A stretch of 64,000 bases of DNA from the NCBI RefSeq assembly GCF_048571125.1, contig NZ_CP182343.1, positions 2,418,001 through 2,482,000 on the forward strand. The letters are read 5' to 3'. The notes under the pieces are model-generated. The model was given only the letters and a program-made list of their open reading frames with translations. It was not told the origin of the DNA and did no database searches. The stretch is from Arcobacter siniprincipis. GTDB lineage: Bacteria > Campylobacterota > Campylobacteria > Campylobacterales > Arcobacteraceae. The translations under genes were made by a program, and so were the position numbers. The first letter of the stretch is position 1; each line of letters starts with the position of its first letter. Positions 53,918-62,911 of this stretch are shown here, one piece after another.

Positions 53918-54300
53918 TTTTTTTCAATATCTTCTTCACTTAACTGCTTTTTAGCAGTCTCTTTTATTTGGATTTCTAATTGCTTTTTATAATCTTCTTT
54001 TTCTTTTTTTGATTTTCCAATCATAGGAATCTCACTATAAATCTCAAAAATTAAAGCTTGTCCAACACTATTAAGTTTTTTCAACTCTTCATCTGTAAAA
54101 AATGTAGGTTCAACCATAGAACACTCAACAGCATAATGAACTGCTTCTTTTTGCTTTTTTTCTCTCATTAGTTTTTCTACTATTTCAACTTCTGATATTA
54201 AAAGTTGTCTAATTTTAAAACTTTTTTTGCCACCAAGAACTTGAGGCTTAATAACTTCATCTTTTAAAAAACAATCACTTAACATACTTCTATCTGACAT
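53914..54300 (-). CDS. Tail assembly chaperone (gpG-like)
   Basis: A 128-aa protein between the tail tube and tape measure genes. KPQVLGGKKSFKIRQLLISEVEIVEKLM and IGKSKKEKEDYKKQLEIQIKE fit the mostly helical G proteins of siphophages that coat the tape measure during assembly. The last codons are GAA AAA AAG TAA, which contain a -1 slippery site A AAA AAG right at the stop. The frame reached by slipping is open, so a minor longer product is expected. Confidence 0.8.
   Translation of the reverse strand: MSDRSMLSDCFLKDEVIKPQVLGGKKSFKIRQLLISEVEIVEKLMREKKQKEAVHYAVECSMVEPTFFTDEELKKLNSVGQALIFEIYSEIPMIGKSKKEKEDYKKQLEIQIKETAKKQLSEEDIEKK
53917..53923 (-). promoter_or_regulatory. Programmed -1 ribosomal frameshift site
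   Basis: Heptamer A AAA AAG in frame with the G-like gene, directly followed by TAA. It is the most slippery heptamer in E. coli. The -1 frame continues open into the T-like extension. Confidence 0.75.
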
Positions 54301-54361
54301 AATATTTTCCTTGTAGTTTTTTTATGTAGTATTTGGGAGGGGAACTACTAAAACCCCTCTT

Positions 54362-54838
54362 TTATACTCCTGCTGTTGCAGCAGCAACTGTTGCTAAACC
54401 AATTCTTTCAGCATTGAAAGATGATTTAAGTTTTCCGTTTTTCTCACCATCAACTTTGAAGTTAGATACTCCACAAATTTGTTTGATAGTTGTACCTGTT
54501 CCTGTTGCATCTATCTTATTATTTAACTCAATAATAATTTGAACATCACTATTTGCATCAATTGCATCTTCAAGAATATTAATCCCTTCACTTCCCTCAG
54601 GATCATATAATACACTCATAGAAAAAGCAGCTTGTGATAATGAACCAAGAGCAATAATCTCATCATATTGAGTATCATTCATAGGAGTATACTTTGTAGT
54701 ATCTCTTGACTTATCTACAATTGTTCCAACTGAATCTACATGTCCAATTGCTACTGGTGAACCATCAGCTACACCTGCTGTAACTGTATCTACTAAAATT
54801 TTAATCCCACTTGCGTTAGGTGCTTTACTTTTAGCCAT
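54362..54838 (-). CDS. Major tail tube protein
   Basis: A 158-aa protein at the usual place just before the chaperones. Features are SGIKILVDTVTAGVADGSPVAIGHVDSV near the N-terminus, ALGSLSQAAFSMSVLYDPEG and a C-terminal ICGVSNFKVDGEKNGKLKSSF, which fit the lambda gpV / TP901-like tube fold. AAGGAAAAAAG precedes the ATG. A 61-bp gap follows before the chaperone gene. Confidence 0.8.
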   Translation of the reverse strand: MAKSKAPNASGIKILVDTVTAGVADGSPVAIGHVDSVGTIVDKSRDTTKYTPMNDTQYDEIIALGSLSQAAFSMSVLYDPEGSEGINILEDAIDANSDVQIIIELNNKIDATGTGTTIKQICGVSNFKVDGEKNGKLKSSFNAERIGLATVAAATAGV

Positions 54839-54847
54839 CTTTTTTCC

Positions 54848-55210
54848 TTATATATTAAATTTAAATTCAATCATCTGTCTATAAAGTTTTGTATCATCTT
54901 CATAAGGCATATCCCTAGAAACTAAATCATATGGATAATGCTTAAACTCATACAAAGCCTTTTTAACAGCAACTTTTAACTCAAAAGCTTCGCCGTATTT
55001 GAAACTGTAACAGTCCAACTGAATTGCTACATCTTCATAGCTTACTTCCCCTTGTAATGACTGAATATCTTCATCATTGACAATGGTATAAACAATCGCA
55101 GGTTTACTACACCCTTGTGGCATCACTTTTGGATATATATTTTCTCCAATAAGATTGCTTATATCAGCGTCATTTTCTAAATGCGTTACTAAATCATTTA
55201 TAAAATTCAT
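54848..55210 (-). CDS. Tail terminator/completion protein (DUF3168-like)
   Basis: A 120-aa protein: IYPKVMPQGCSKPAIVYTIVND and VAIQLDCYSFKYGEAFELKVAVKKAL are typical of the tail completion family (lambda gpU-like / DUF3168), which caps the tail tube and joins it to the head. Its start overlaps the stop of the gp10-like gene by 4 bp. Confidence 0.75.
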   Translation of the reverse strand: MNFINDLVTHLENDADISNLIGENIYPKVMPQGCSKPAIVYTIVNDEDIQSLQGEVSYEDVAIQLDCYSFKYGEAFELKVAVKKALYEFKHYPYDLVSRDMPYEDDTKLYRQMIEFKFNI

Positions 55211-55686
55211 CTTCTTTTAGCCTTTTCAATTTCTCTTGGAAGTCTTTCTTCTATATATTTACCTGTGGCTTCTATTGACTGTCTACTTTGTTGTTCATAT
55301 GCAGGTCTCATAAATGGAGAAGGAACTGATGTTGAACTTCCATACTCTTTTCGTGCCCAATTATTTCCTTTTCTTCCTTCTTCAACAATATTTGAGTAGT
55401 TATAATGTTTTTCATTTTTCCTATCTTGAATCTTATGCATTTTTTTTGTTAAAGGAGCAACTGCAAAACTAATAATATTTTTATTTTTAGAATTGATTTT
55501 TACAACACCTATTGCTTTTTTTAATGTGCCTGTATCATCATTTTCAATATTTGAACGAGCATCATCAACAATAGGTTTACACCCTGCTCTAACTGCACCA
55601 TTCATTACATTTTTTTGAATATTTTTAGGAAGATTTTTAAGCCCTTTTAAAACTTCTTCTAGTCCTTTAAATTCTGAATCAATCAC
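55207..55686 (-). CDS. HK97 gp10-like head-tail protein
   Basis: A 159-aa basic protein. GLEEVLKGLKNLPKNIQKNVMNGAVRAGCKPIVDDARSNI and NIVEEGRKGNN with PFMRPAYEQQSRQSIEATGKYIEERL match the HK97 gp10 neck family. It overlaps its neighbours by 4 bp on both sides, so translation is coupled. Confidence 0.82.
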   Translation of the reverse strand: MIDSEFKGLEEVLKGLKNLPKNIQKNVMNGAVRAGCKPIVDDARSNIENDDTGTLKKAIGVVKINSKNKNIISFAVAPLTKKMHKIQDRKNEKHYNYSNIVEEGRKGNNWARKEYGSSTSVPSPFMRPAYEQQSRQSIEATGKYIEERLPREIEKAKRR

Positions 55687-56003
55687 AATATTTCCTTTGC
55701 TATGATTTCTAGTTCTTTACTTCTCTCACCTACATTTATTACTGAAATAATGTCAAATGTTCTATCACCATATTTAATACTCATCTTCGTATCTATACCA
55801 GGTATGTATCTGCATTTGATTTTATGAGTTGATTCAGAATAACGCTGATTACTCATATATTTTTCACTTCCAGATATTGGAATAATATTTGACCAAGCCA
55901 TTTCAAATGATTCTGGGATTTGAGTTGGTGAGCCATAATCATCCCGTCCACTTTTCATTGATATAAACTCAATTTTATGTTTTAAAGAACCTGCTCTCAT
56001 CAC
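55683..56003 (-). CDS. Head-tail adaptor (head closure protein)
   Basis: A 106-aa beta-rich protein, RAGSLKHKIEFISMKSGRDDYGSPTQ and KIKCRYIPGIDTKMSIKYGDRTFDI. This is the SPP1 gp16 / phage head-tail joining family. It closes the portal before the tail attaches. Four-bp overlaps tie it to both neighbours. Confidence 0.85.
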   Translation of the reverse strand: MMRAGSLKHKIEFISMKSGRDDYGSPTQIPESFEMAWSNIIPISGSEKYMSNQRYSESTHKIKCRYIPGIDTKMSIKYGDRTFDIISVINVGERSKELEIIAKEIL

Positions 56004-56560
56004 AAACTTCTTATCTTATATCTATCAAGTACATTATTTACATGATTTGTTTTAGCAACAATTGTCCCTATTACTAACTCTTCTTTGTACTCATTTAATG
56101 TAGATACTCTAACATTGAGCCAATTTCTTAAATCCTCAGGGAAATTATCCCCATAACCACACTTAAAAGTGATTTTTACTGCTTTTTTATGTGTTTTCCC
56201 AAGAGAAGGGATTGTTTCAAAATAAATAATCCCAACTTCATGTTTTTCATAAAGATAATAAGTACTTGAATCCACCTCTTGATAAACTCCATCTAGGTCC
56301 ATTGTCTCAATTTTATCTACTGAGATAATCGGATTTTTTGGAAGTTTTATTTCATGAGAATGAATACAAGGCAAATATAGCTCATAAGTAGCATCTGCAA
56401 ACTGTCTATTTGTAATATCCTCAGCCTCTTTGATTGCTGATTTAATTAGTTCTTGTATATTTGCATCATCATTATTTCCAATAGCTTTTAAAAAAGATTT
56501 TGCATCATCTAGTTTTAAAACTTTGTCAAGTGATATTGGTGCTACTATTTGAACTAACAT
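56000..56560 (-). CDS. Head-tail connector (HK97 gp6-like)
   Basis: A 186-aa protein: LDDAKSFLKAIGNNDDANIQELIKSAIKEAEDITNR is the gp6-like connector start, followed by ADATYELYLPC, KLPKNPIISVDKIE and a hydrophilic end (LRNWLNVRVSTLNEYKEEL). It docks under the portal. It overlaps the adaptor gene by 4 bp. Confidence 0.85.
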   Translation of the reverse strand: MLVQIVAPISLDKVLKLDDAKSFLKAIGNNDDANIQELIKSAIKEAEDITNRQFADATYELYLPCIHSHEIKLPKNPIISVDKIETMDLDGVYQEVDSSTYYLYEKHEVGIIYFETIPSLGKTHKKAVKITFKCGYGDNFPEDLRNWLNVRVSTLNEYKEELVIGTIVAKTNHVNNVLDRYKIRSL

Positions 56561-56959
56561 CTATTTACCTTCTCCCTCATTGTTATCTTTTGATAAATCA
56601 TCTTTTTTATTGTCATTAGCATTATCATTATTTTCACCTAATCCTGCATATGATTTATAATAGTTTTCACCATCACCTAAAGAGTGAGTGATTTCATCCA
56701 CTCTTATTTGAAGTTTTGATCTCTCAGCTTCAAGTTCATCTTTATGTAGTATTGCTGCAGCTTGTTCTTCTTTTTCTTTTTGAATAGTTTCTTCTTCTTC
56801 AATTTCTTTAAGAGCTGTCTCATATGCTTTTTTATTAGTTGGTTTTGCAATACCTGCTGCAACCAATCTAATAGCTTCTTTGTTTCCAAAGTCATGTTTA
56901 GAATTGACTTTGAAAACTTTTTCACCACTCATTCCCTGTAAAAATTCGACATTCAACAT
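56561..56959 (-). CDS. Hypothetical acidic coiled-coil phage protein
   Basis: A 132-aa protein between capsid and connector genes. The first 40 residues (NVEFLQGMSGEKVFKVNSKH) form a small fold; residues 45-95 are a Glu/Lys-rich coiled coil, and the C-terminus is polar Asn/Asp/Lys. Position is compatible with a head decoration or assembly aid, but I recognise no family. Confidence 0.6.
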   Translation of the reverse strand: MLNVEFLQGMSGEKVFKVNSKHDFGNKEAIRLVAAGIAKPTNKKAYETALKEIEEEETIQKEKEEQAAAILHKDELEAERSKLQIRVDEITHSLGDGENYYKSYAGLGENNDNANDNKKDDLSKDNNEGEGK

Positions 56960-56968
56960 GATTTATCC

Positions 56969-58108
56969 TTACGCTGCAGCGTTTTGTCCTACAACAAATG
57001 CTTCATCTATCATTCTTTTTGCATCAACTCTAACTCTAACTTTAAACCCTACCATACCTTGGTCTGCATATTTTTCATTTAATCTTTGAATAGACATATC
57101 ACCTCTATCAGCAATGTGATAAAATGTAAAATCTCCAAATACTAAGAATTTAGCAGATGCACCCATATCAGGCATATTTTCATCAATAATATATGGTCTA
57201 CCTTCTAAAGTTCCATTTTTAATTTCATCTTTGAAAACTTTTTGACCATTTCCGTTTTCAATAGCTCTAATCTTTTTAAGAGTTTTACTATTAAATCTCC
57301 AAGTTGCTCTTTGTCTATATGCTTCACCAAGTGCATAAAAAATAGATGAGATTTCATCTTCTGTGATTGCATTAACTGCTGCAGTTGTTGTTTCAGTTGT
57401 TGCAACAAGACCAGTTGAATAACCATATGGTTTTTTTGTACCATCACCACTACAAAAAGCAGGTGCTTCTGCTTTATCAATCCCAATTGCAATTTGTCCA
57501 GACATATATGCATCAAAATCAATCATATTGTCTTGAAGTAACTCTTCTGATACTTTAATAATACCACCTAGTTTCCATGCTCCAATTTGTTTATTTCCAA
57601 ATTTTGAGTCAGTTACACCATAGTCATTTCCCTCATCAATCCATGTAAATGCAGGAGCATCACCTTCAACTGGAATATTTTTTGTTGATTCAGTTGCATA
57701 TACTGTTGAAATACTTCTTGTTCTTGAAAATGTAATTAACTTTTGAAGGACAGTTTTTTGATATGTTTCAGGAACAATATAACCACCATCGGCATCAACT
57801 CCAACAGTCATTGTTGCTCTAAAATCACCTAATTCAGCACCAGTAATATATGCGTTGAAACCTTTTTTATACTCAGGAGTTGCAATAGCTCTTGCAGTGG
57901 CAGCAGGTAAAACACCCTCTTCTTTAAAAGAATCCATATCCCCTTTTGCTTTTGAAATATCAATATCTCTTGATAATGCATCAAACTCTTGTTTTGTTTG
58001 GTTATATTGAGCCTTTACAGTCTCATCCATAGTTGGGTTGTTTTTTACCAACGATTCCATTGCTTCAAATTTTTCTGCTCTCGCAGCTATTAACTTAATT
58101 AAACTCAT
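56969..58108 (-). CDS. Major capsid protein (HK97 fold)
   Basis: A 379-aa protein. The N-terminal about 100 residues are a helical delta/scaffold region (KAQYNQTKQEFDALSRDID). The mature part has GGYIVPETYQKTVLQKL, TKNIPVEGDAPAFTWIDEG, KVSEELLQDNMIDFDAYM and RVDAKRMIDEAFVVGQNAAA, all as in HK97 gp5. Cleavage should follow about residue 90-110 by the protease encoded just upstream, whose stop it overlaps by 4 bp. Confidence 0.93.
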   Translation of the reverse strand: MSLIKLIAARAEKFEAMESLVKNNPTMDETVKAQYNQTKQEFDALSRDIDISKAKGDMDSFKEEGVLPAATARAIATPEYKKGFNAYITGAELGDFRATMTVGVDADGGYIVPETYQKTVLQKLITFSRTRSISTVYATESTKNIPVEGDAPAFTWIDEGNDYGVTDSKFGNKQIGAWKLGGIIKVSEELLQDNMIDFDAYMSGQIAIGIDKAEAPAFCSGDGTKKPYGYSTGLVATTETTTAAVNAITEDEISSIFYALGEAYRQRATWRFNSKTLKKIRAIENGNGQKVFKDEIKNGTLEGRPYIIDENMPDMGASAKFLVFGDFTFYHIADRGDMSIQRLNEKYADQGMVGFKVRVRVDAKRMIDEAFVVGQNAAA

Positions 58109-58839
58109 AGGTTCATTCCTTTTTTTATGATTTCTATTTCTCTTAATCTATTTTCGTGTTCAGCAGTATCTGCCACCTGATTCCCCAAAACTTCAACATC
58201 ATCTTGCACTTGTGCAAGGAATCCATCTTTAGTGAGTTTTGCAGCCATTTGCACGAACTCATCTTTATTAAAATTTTCCGACATATGTTTACTACACCCT
58301 TTAAACTGCTCTTTACTTAATGAAATAGCCTCCTGCTTTGTAGTATCTGTTTCTGTTGATATAATACTGTCACAAAAACCATTTTTTAAGATTTCATCAC
58401 CATAAAAGTACGATTCATCATCCATAAGTTTTTGAATCTCTTCTTTTTTCTTACCTGTTTTAGAAATATACTTTTTAGCTAGAATAGAAGATAAACCTTC
58501 TAAAATATCAGCAGTATGTCTCATAGCTCTATGATCTCCTACGCAAAAAGACCAACCGTTATGGATCATATATGTTGCATTGTCATATACTGAAATAGTA
58601 TCTCCTGCAAGTGCAATATATGAAGCCATTGATGCAGCTAAACTTGTAATAACTACATGGATTTGACCTCTATCGTATGATTTAAGAGCGTTATATATTT
58701 CTATTCCTTGAAAAATATCCCCACCAGGACAAGAAATCTTAACTGTTACATCTCCATCCATCCCTGCTAATAGAGAAATAAATCTTTGTGCAGATATTCC
58801 CCAATCACCAATTTCATCATTAAGTAATAATTCATTCAT
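58105..58839 (-). CDS. Head maturation protease (ClpP-like)
   Basis: A 244-aa serine protease. VTVKISCPGGDIFQGIEIYNAL, the serine in SLAASMASYIALAGD, and MIHNGWSFCVGD with the histidine fit the ClpP-type phage prohead proteases. It removes the capsid delta region. The overlap with portal (8 bp) and capsid (4 bp) genes indicates a tight operon. Confidence 0.92.
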   Translation of the reverse strand: MNELLLNDEIGDWGISAQRFISLLAGMDGDVTVKISCPGGDIFQGIEIYNALKSYDRGQIHVVITSLAASMASYIALAGDTISVYDNATYMIHNGWSFCVGDHRAMRHTADILEGLSSILAKKYISKTGKKKEEIQKLMDDESYFYGDEILKNGFCDSIISTETDTTKQEAISLSKEQFKGCSKHMSENFNKDEFVQMAAKLTKDGFLAQVQDDVEVLGNQVADTAEHENRLREIEIIKKGMNL

Positions 58840-60031
58840 TATTCTGACCTTTTTTTATAATATTTTTAACTGTGTTATATGATGTTTGCATGAAGTACTC
58901 ATCGCCACCTTCATATCCGTTTTCATCCTCAAAACCTCTTATCTCATTTGAGCTATAACCTGCTATTCCATGCATAGTTTTATAAAACTCACCTCTTGTT
59001 TTTGTATCTGCTCTCATAAGTGCGTTATATTTAAATTTGATTGATATTTCATCTTCTTGTTTTTCTGTAAGTAAAAAGTTTAATCTAAATCTCTCTTCAC
59101 ATAAAATAATGATTGGTAATAATGTACCCGTATAGAGTCTTTGTGATTTTTCTTCAAGATTTCCATATGCTGTATTTGTAGAATCATTTAACATATCAAC
59201 AGGTACACCAAAAAGTACTCCTATCTCTTCTCTATTTAATTTTTTTGATTCAATCCATTGGGCATCTGTATTTTTCATCTCAACTGGTGTAAATTTTAAA
59301 CCCTCTTCTAAAAGCATAGTTTTACCTGCGTTTCCTACACCTTCAAATTTATCTTCTAAATCATCTTTTAATCTTTTAAATGCAGGTTCAGTAAGAGTTC
59401 CAGTCTCTTTAGTAAAAATACCACTAATAGATACACCATTTTTAAATACTCTATTTCCATGTTTACTTGTGTTATCTGCATATTCTAAAGTTTCTCTTGC
59501 TATTTCAACTCTTGTAAGACCAATAAGTCCTTCTGAATCAGGTACATCCATAAGATGTAATATCTGATAATCAGGAACTTTTTTATTATCATAGGTATAG
59601 ATTTTAGTTCTATTTGGTCCCCATGTTACTTTCATCAAGTCAGCTTTTAAAGGATAAAGTGCTTTTACACTTGCATCTCTATTAAATATGATTTGGCAGT
59701 AGTGATTTCCTCTTAGGTCTAAATCTTGACTTAACATCTTTTTCCACTCAAAAGCTGTTAAGTTAGGATTTGGTTTATATCTTAGGATTTTATATAAAGG
59801 ATTTTTTCTAGCTTCTACTTTTCCTGTTTCTGTTCTTCTATAAACTTTTATAGGTATAACTGCTAAGGCATTTGCTTTTATATTTACACAGCCAAAAACA
59901 TTTACAAGTCTTTGTGCTGTTGCAGGAGAGATTCTACTTGAACGACCAAATAAACTTCTAATCCCTGATGTATCACTTGTACTAATATTTACATTTTCAG
60001 CTCCTAAAAATGAGTTTAAGAATTTCTTCAT
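58832..60031 (-). CDS. Portal protein (HK97 family)
   Basis: A 399-aa protein: ISPATAQRLVNVFGCVNIKANALAVIPIKVYRR, LSQDLDLRGNHYCQIIFNRD, and EEIGVLFGVPVDMLNDSTNTAYGNLEEKSQRLY are portal hallmarks. Twelve copies form the DNA gate. The N-terminus of the gene overlaps the small membrane ORF upstream by 4 bp. Confidence 0.93.
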   Translation of the reverse strand: MKKFLNSFLGAENVNISTSDTSGIRSLFGRSSRISPATAQRLVNVFGCVNIKANALAVIPIKVYRRTETGKVEARKNPLYKILRYKPNPNLTAFEWKKMLSQDLDLRGNHYCQIIFNRDASVKALYPLKADLMKVTWGPNRTKIYTYDNKKVPDYQILHLMDVPDSEGLIGLTRVEIARETLEYADNTSKHGNRVFKNGVSISGIFTKETGTLTEPAFKRLKDDLEDKFEGVGNAGKTMLLEEGLKFTPVEMKNTDAQWIESKKLNREEIGVLFGVPVDMLNDSTNTAYGNLEEKSQRLYTGTLLPIIILCEERFRLNFLLTEKQEDEISIKFKYNALMRADTKTRGEFYKTMHGIAGYSSNEIRGFEDENGYEGGDEYFMQTSYNTVKNIIKKGQNNE

Positions 60032-60366
60032 TCTGTAACCTCTGCTTTATTAGCAAAAGTCAAAAATAAAACTACCAATAAAACTGAAACAATTAATGAT
60101 ATACCTAACACATAAGTACATGCTTTAGCATAAATAAAAAATGTTCCAATACTAAATACTATTGAAAGGAGAACAAACAAAAAAAGTAATGCGATTGATA
60201 GTTTTATTTTTTCCATGAGAGAATCATACAAAATTGCCGTCCATCCCGATGGACATTGGAAAGTTTTGGAAAAGAATTTGTAAATTTGTCTAAAGAGACC
60301 GTAATCCCCTAGTTTCATAAACTGATTCTTTGTTTTCTTCTGTGGCTTCATAATAAGAAAGTGCAT
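60028..60366 (-). CDS. Small phage membrane protein
   Basis: A 112-aa reading whose C-terminal 60 residues hold two membrane helices (SIALLFLFVLLSIVFSIGTF and YVLGISLIVSVLLVVLFLTF). The first 50 codons overlap the end of the terminase gene and look less protein-like; an internal ATG at 60216 (MEKIKLSI) would give 62 aa. A 7-bp hairpin (60239-60254) lies just before that ATG. Neither start has a strong ribosome site. Function unknown; superinfection exclusion is one idea only. Confidence 0.5.
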   Translation of the reverse strand: MHFLIMKPQKKTKNQFMKLGDYGLFRQIYKFFSKTFQCPSGWTAILYDSLMEKIKLSIALLFLFVLLSIVFSIGTFFIYAKACTYVLGISLIVSVLLVVLFLTFANKAEVTE

Positions 60367-61924
60367 TTATAATAGCAGCTGGTCCGTCTATTTTTCTATT
60401 TGGGTCTGTTTTATCAGGTTTGATATTTCCTGCAGCATCAAATAAAATAGTAAGATTTGAAATCATCCAAGTAGTAACAGGGTCTCCATTATGTATAAGC
60501 TTTTTACTCTTAACAAGATCCAATAAAAACTTAGTAGGAGAAGTTAAAGAGATATATCCTTGTCTTAATGGGATGCAATCTTCAAAACCATTATCAACTA
60601 TACGCTTTACTAGATGTTTTGCTTTGTATGCATCATATACAACTGCATTGGTATCAGGGATATCTTCTTCAATATCATTATAAATATAATCATAGTCAAT
60701 AGTACTACCAGGTGTTGCTGTTATATATCCTTGATTTACCCATGATAAAAGTGGCACTTTAAGAGTTCGCTCTCTTTCAAGTACATTATCTTTTGGTATA
60801 TAGTAATTCATCTTTAAATAGTAAATATCATCTATCTTATAGATTTTAGCTTTTGCTGTAAAATCATCTGTAACAGATAAATCAAACCCTTGTACTTTTT
60901 TGATATTTGTTTCATCTGCTAGTTTACCCTCGCACTCTTTCCATTCATGGATAGGAATATAAGATTCTGCTGCATTGGTCCATATATTTAGATTCTTTAC
61001 TAAGAAGTTGTTTTTTGTCTCTGGTCTTTCGTATGCTCTCTTTGCTTGTCTTTGCATATAATCCTTTGATACAGATACTCCATAGTTTGGATTTGCTTTT
61101 ATCCAAGTCTTTTCTTCAAATGGATCATCATCTTTATCAGGTTCTGCAATAAAAGCAAAAAAGGTATCATCTTCAATTGCACCATCTAATATCTTTTTCC
61201 CATATTCATACATATTGAAAGCAGGGCTCATAAGTTTAAATCCACCTGTAGTAATTGATAACATAAGTGGTTGTATTCTTGAACCCTGACCACTTTCTAC
61301 AACTTCAAACAAACTATTATCAGGATGGGCATGATATTCATCTGCTACACCTATTGTTGGATTACTTCCATCTTCTGTATCGCTATCTCTTCCAAGAGTT
61401 GAAAATGTAGTATCAGTTTTTTTCATAGTAATAACACCATAAGAAGTCATGCAATCCTCTTTTAAATCCTTATGAGCATTTACCATTTTTTCTACACCCG
61501 TCCATGCAAGTTTTGCTTGTTTGTTTTTTGTAGCAAATATAATAACTTCCCCACCTATTTCAAATCTTATTATACTATCTGCTATTGTAATAGCTGAGGC
61601 AAGAAGGGTTTTACCATTTTTCCTAGGTATAAAGAAAAAGACTGTATTAAATCTTCTTACCCATCTGTTTTTGTCATTTAATCTTTCCCAACCAAAAGCA
61701 ATCACAATAGCTTTCTTTTGCCATGCTTCAAGTTTTATATTTTGTCCTGCGAATTCACCTTTATAATGATTTAGCTGCTCTATGATTTTGATATAAGCTA
61801 TTCCTAATTTCTTATTAAATCTAAGATGTGGTTTTTCTCCATTTTCAACAGCTAAAAGGTCCTTTTGATGTCGTTCAAAAGTTTTTTCATAATATGGTTT
61901 TAACTCTTCACCATCAAATATCAT
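60290..61924 (-). CDS. Terminase large subunit
   Basis: A 544-aa packaging motor. The ATPase part has the Walker-A-like FIPRKNGKTLLASA and the Walker-B-like IGVADEYHAHPDNS; the nuclease part includes VQGFDLSVTDDFTA and VVYDAYKAKHLVKRI. The motif set resembles the HK97/P-type large terminases (Terminase_1/3). It overlaps the small subunit gene by 11 bp. Length is normal. Confidence 0.94.
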   Translation of the reverse strand: MIFDGEELKPYYEKTFERHQKDLLAVENGEKPHLRFNKKLGIAYIKIIEQLNHYKGEFAGQNIKLEAWQKKAIVIAFGWERLNDKNRWVRRFNTVFFFIPRKNGKTLLASAITIADSIIRFEIGGEVIIFATKNKQAKLAWTGVEKMVNAHKDLKEDCMTSYGVITMKKTDTTFSTLGRDSDTEDGSNPTIGVADEYHAHPDNSLFEVVESGQGSRIQPLMLSITTGGFKLMSPAFNMYEYGKKILDGAIEDDTFFAFIAEPDKDDDPFEEKTWIKANPNYGVSVSKDYMQRQAKRAYERPETKNNFLVKNLNIWTNAAESYIPIHEWKECEGKLADETNIKKVQGFDLSVTDDFTAKAKIYKIDDIYYLKMNYYIPKDNVLERERTLKVPLLSWVNQGYITATPGSTIDYDYIYNDIEEDIPDTNAVVYDAYKAKHLVKRIVDNGFEDCIPLRQGYISLTSPTKFLLDLVKSKKLIHNGDPVTTWMISNLTILFDAAGNIKPDKTDPNRKIDGPAAIINALSYYEATEENKESVYETRGLRSL

Positions 61925-62474
61925 TTAGATCCTCATCATCCATATTTAATTCAGCAACTACATCAAAGATACTTTTTTGTTCTTGTCCTGGTCTGTCAAA
62001 TTTGAGTCCAAGTTTTTTTCTAGCTGATATTGAAAGCCCAAGTTGATTTGATACTGTTATAAGATTTTTTTGTACAGCTTGATATGCATTAAATGTTGGA
62101 TTTAGATATGTTCCACCTGTCTTAAGACTTCGTAAAGTATATCCTTCTATTTGAACTTGTTCTGCAAGATAAAGATATTCTTCATAACTCTTAGCAACCA
62201 TTATTATCATAGGTTCATCTGTCGGTGAGTACTGATTCCCTAGTTCATTTTTTATTTCATCCATTTTTCTTAAGGCAGTTTTACCAAGTATTTTTTCATG
62301 CTTTTTTTCTTGTAAATTGGAAACTTTTTTGGAATTTCGATGTGATGTATCCCAATTATATTTTTTGACAAAATTTGCGATTTGAGTGTGACTAGTGTTA
62401 TAATCTTTAGCTATGGCACGATAAGAGTCTTTTGTTTTTTCAACTCTATCTTTGATTTTGTCTAAGTTTTCCAT
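61914..62474 (-). CDS. Terminase small subunit
   Basis: A 186-aa DNA-recognition protein. The N-terminal HTH is RVEKTKDSYRAIAKDYNTSHTQIANFVKKY; the later GGTYLNPTFNAYQAVQKNLITVSNQLGLSISARKKLGL is characteristic of the P27/phage terminase small subunit family. It brings the packaging site to TerL. Confidence 0.88.
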   Translation of the reverse strand: MENLDKIKDRVEKTKDSYRAIAKDYNTSHTQIANFVKKYNWDTSHRNSKKVSNLQEKKHEKILGKTALRKMDEIKNELGNQYSPTDEPMIIMVAKSYEEYLYLAEQVQIEGYTLRSLKTGGTYLNPTFNAYQAVQKNLITVSNQLGLSISARKKLGLKFDRPGQEQKSIFDVVAELNMDDEDLNDI

Positions 62475-62569
62475 TTATACCCTACCCCTCGAGAATGGTT
62501 TGTGTAAAAAGTTGTGAGGATGCTCGGTGTTCAGACAGTTCTTACTGTAGAAAAAAGACCACCCCCCTC
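62475..62569. other. Gap between HNH and small terminase, candidate cos/packaging site
   Basis: A 95-bp non-coding gap with more G+C than its surroundings (for example ACCACCCCCCT and CCTACCCCTCGAG) and an inverted repeat ACAGT-TCTT-ACTGT (62535-62548). Cohesive-end phages with an HNH-TerS-TerL order place cos here. Inferred from position only. Confidence 0.35.
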
Positions 62570-62911
62570 TTACTTGTTCCATCTATTTCCCTCTTGATTT
62601 TCTTTAATATTATGGCAACTATTACACATCGGTTGTAAGTTATCATCATCTAGTTTACTTCCACCATCTTTTATTGCAATTATATGATCAACCATTTCAG
62701 CAGGTCTTTTACAACTAACACAAAATGGACTATTATTTAATACTTGTTCTCTTTTATTCTTCCATACTTTACTATGATAAAATTTATTTGAGTCTTGATT
62801 TCTTTGAGTTTTATCATAAACTTTTGCACTAGTTTTTCTACATTGTGGACAGCCTTTATAATTTGCTTCTTGTTCAAATAATCCATGTATAGGACATATT
62901 CTTTTACTCAT
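62570..62911 (-). CDS. HNH endonuclease (packaging-associated)
   Basis: A 113-aa nuclease. Zinc-binding cysteine pairs (CPIHGLFEQ with GCPQC; CVSC and CNSC) frame the HNH core EMVDHIIAIKDGG and DDDNLQPMCNSCHNIK. In HK97-like phages this protein stimulates terminase at cos. Located directly before terS, matching that role. The start overlaps the upstream gene by 4 bp. Confidence 0.92.
   Translation of the reverse strand: MSKRICPIHGLFEQEANYKGCPQCRKTSAKVYDKTQRNQDSNKFYHSKVWKNKREQVLNNSPFCVSCKRPAEMVDHIIAIKDGGSKLDDDNLQPMCNSCHNIKENQEGNRWNK

Noticed and set aside
56704..56928. Lys/Leu-rich 74-codon frame within 56561-56959
   Set aside because: A same-strand shadow in another frame of the acidic coiled-coil gene; its neighbour-coupled frame is the better reading.
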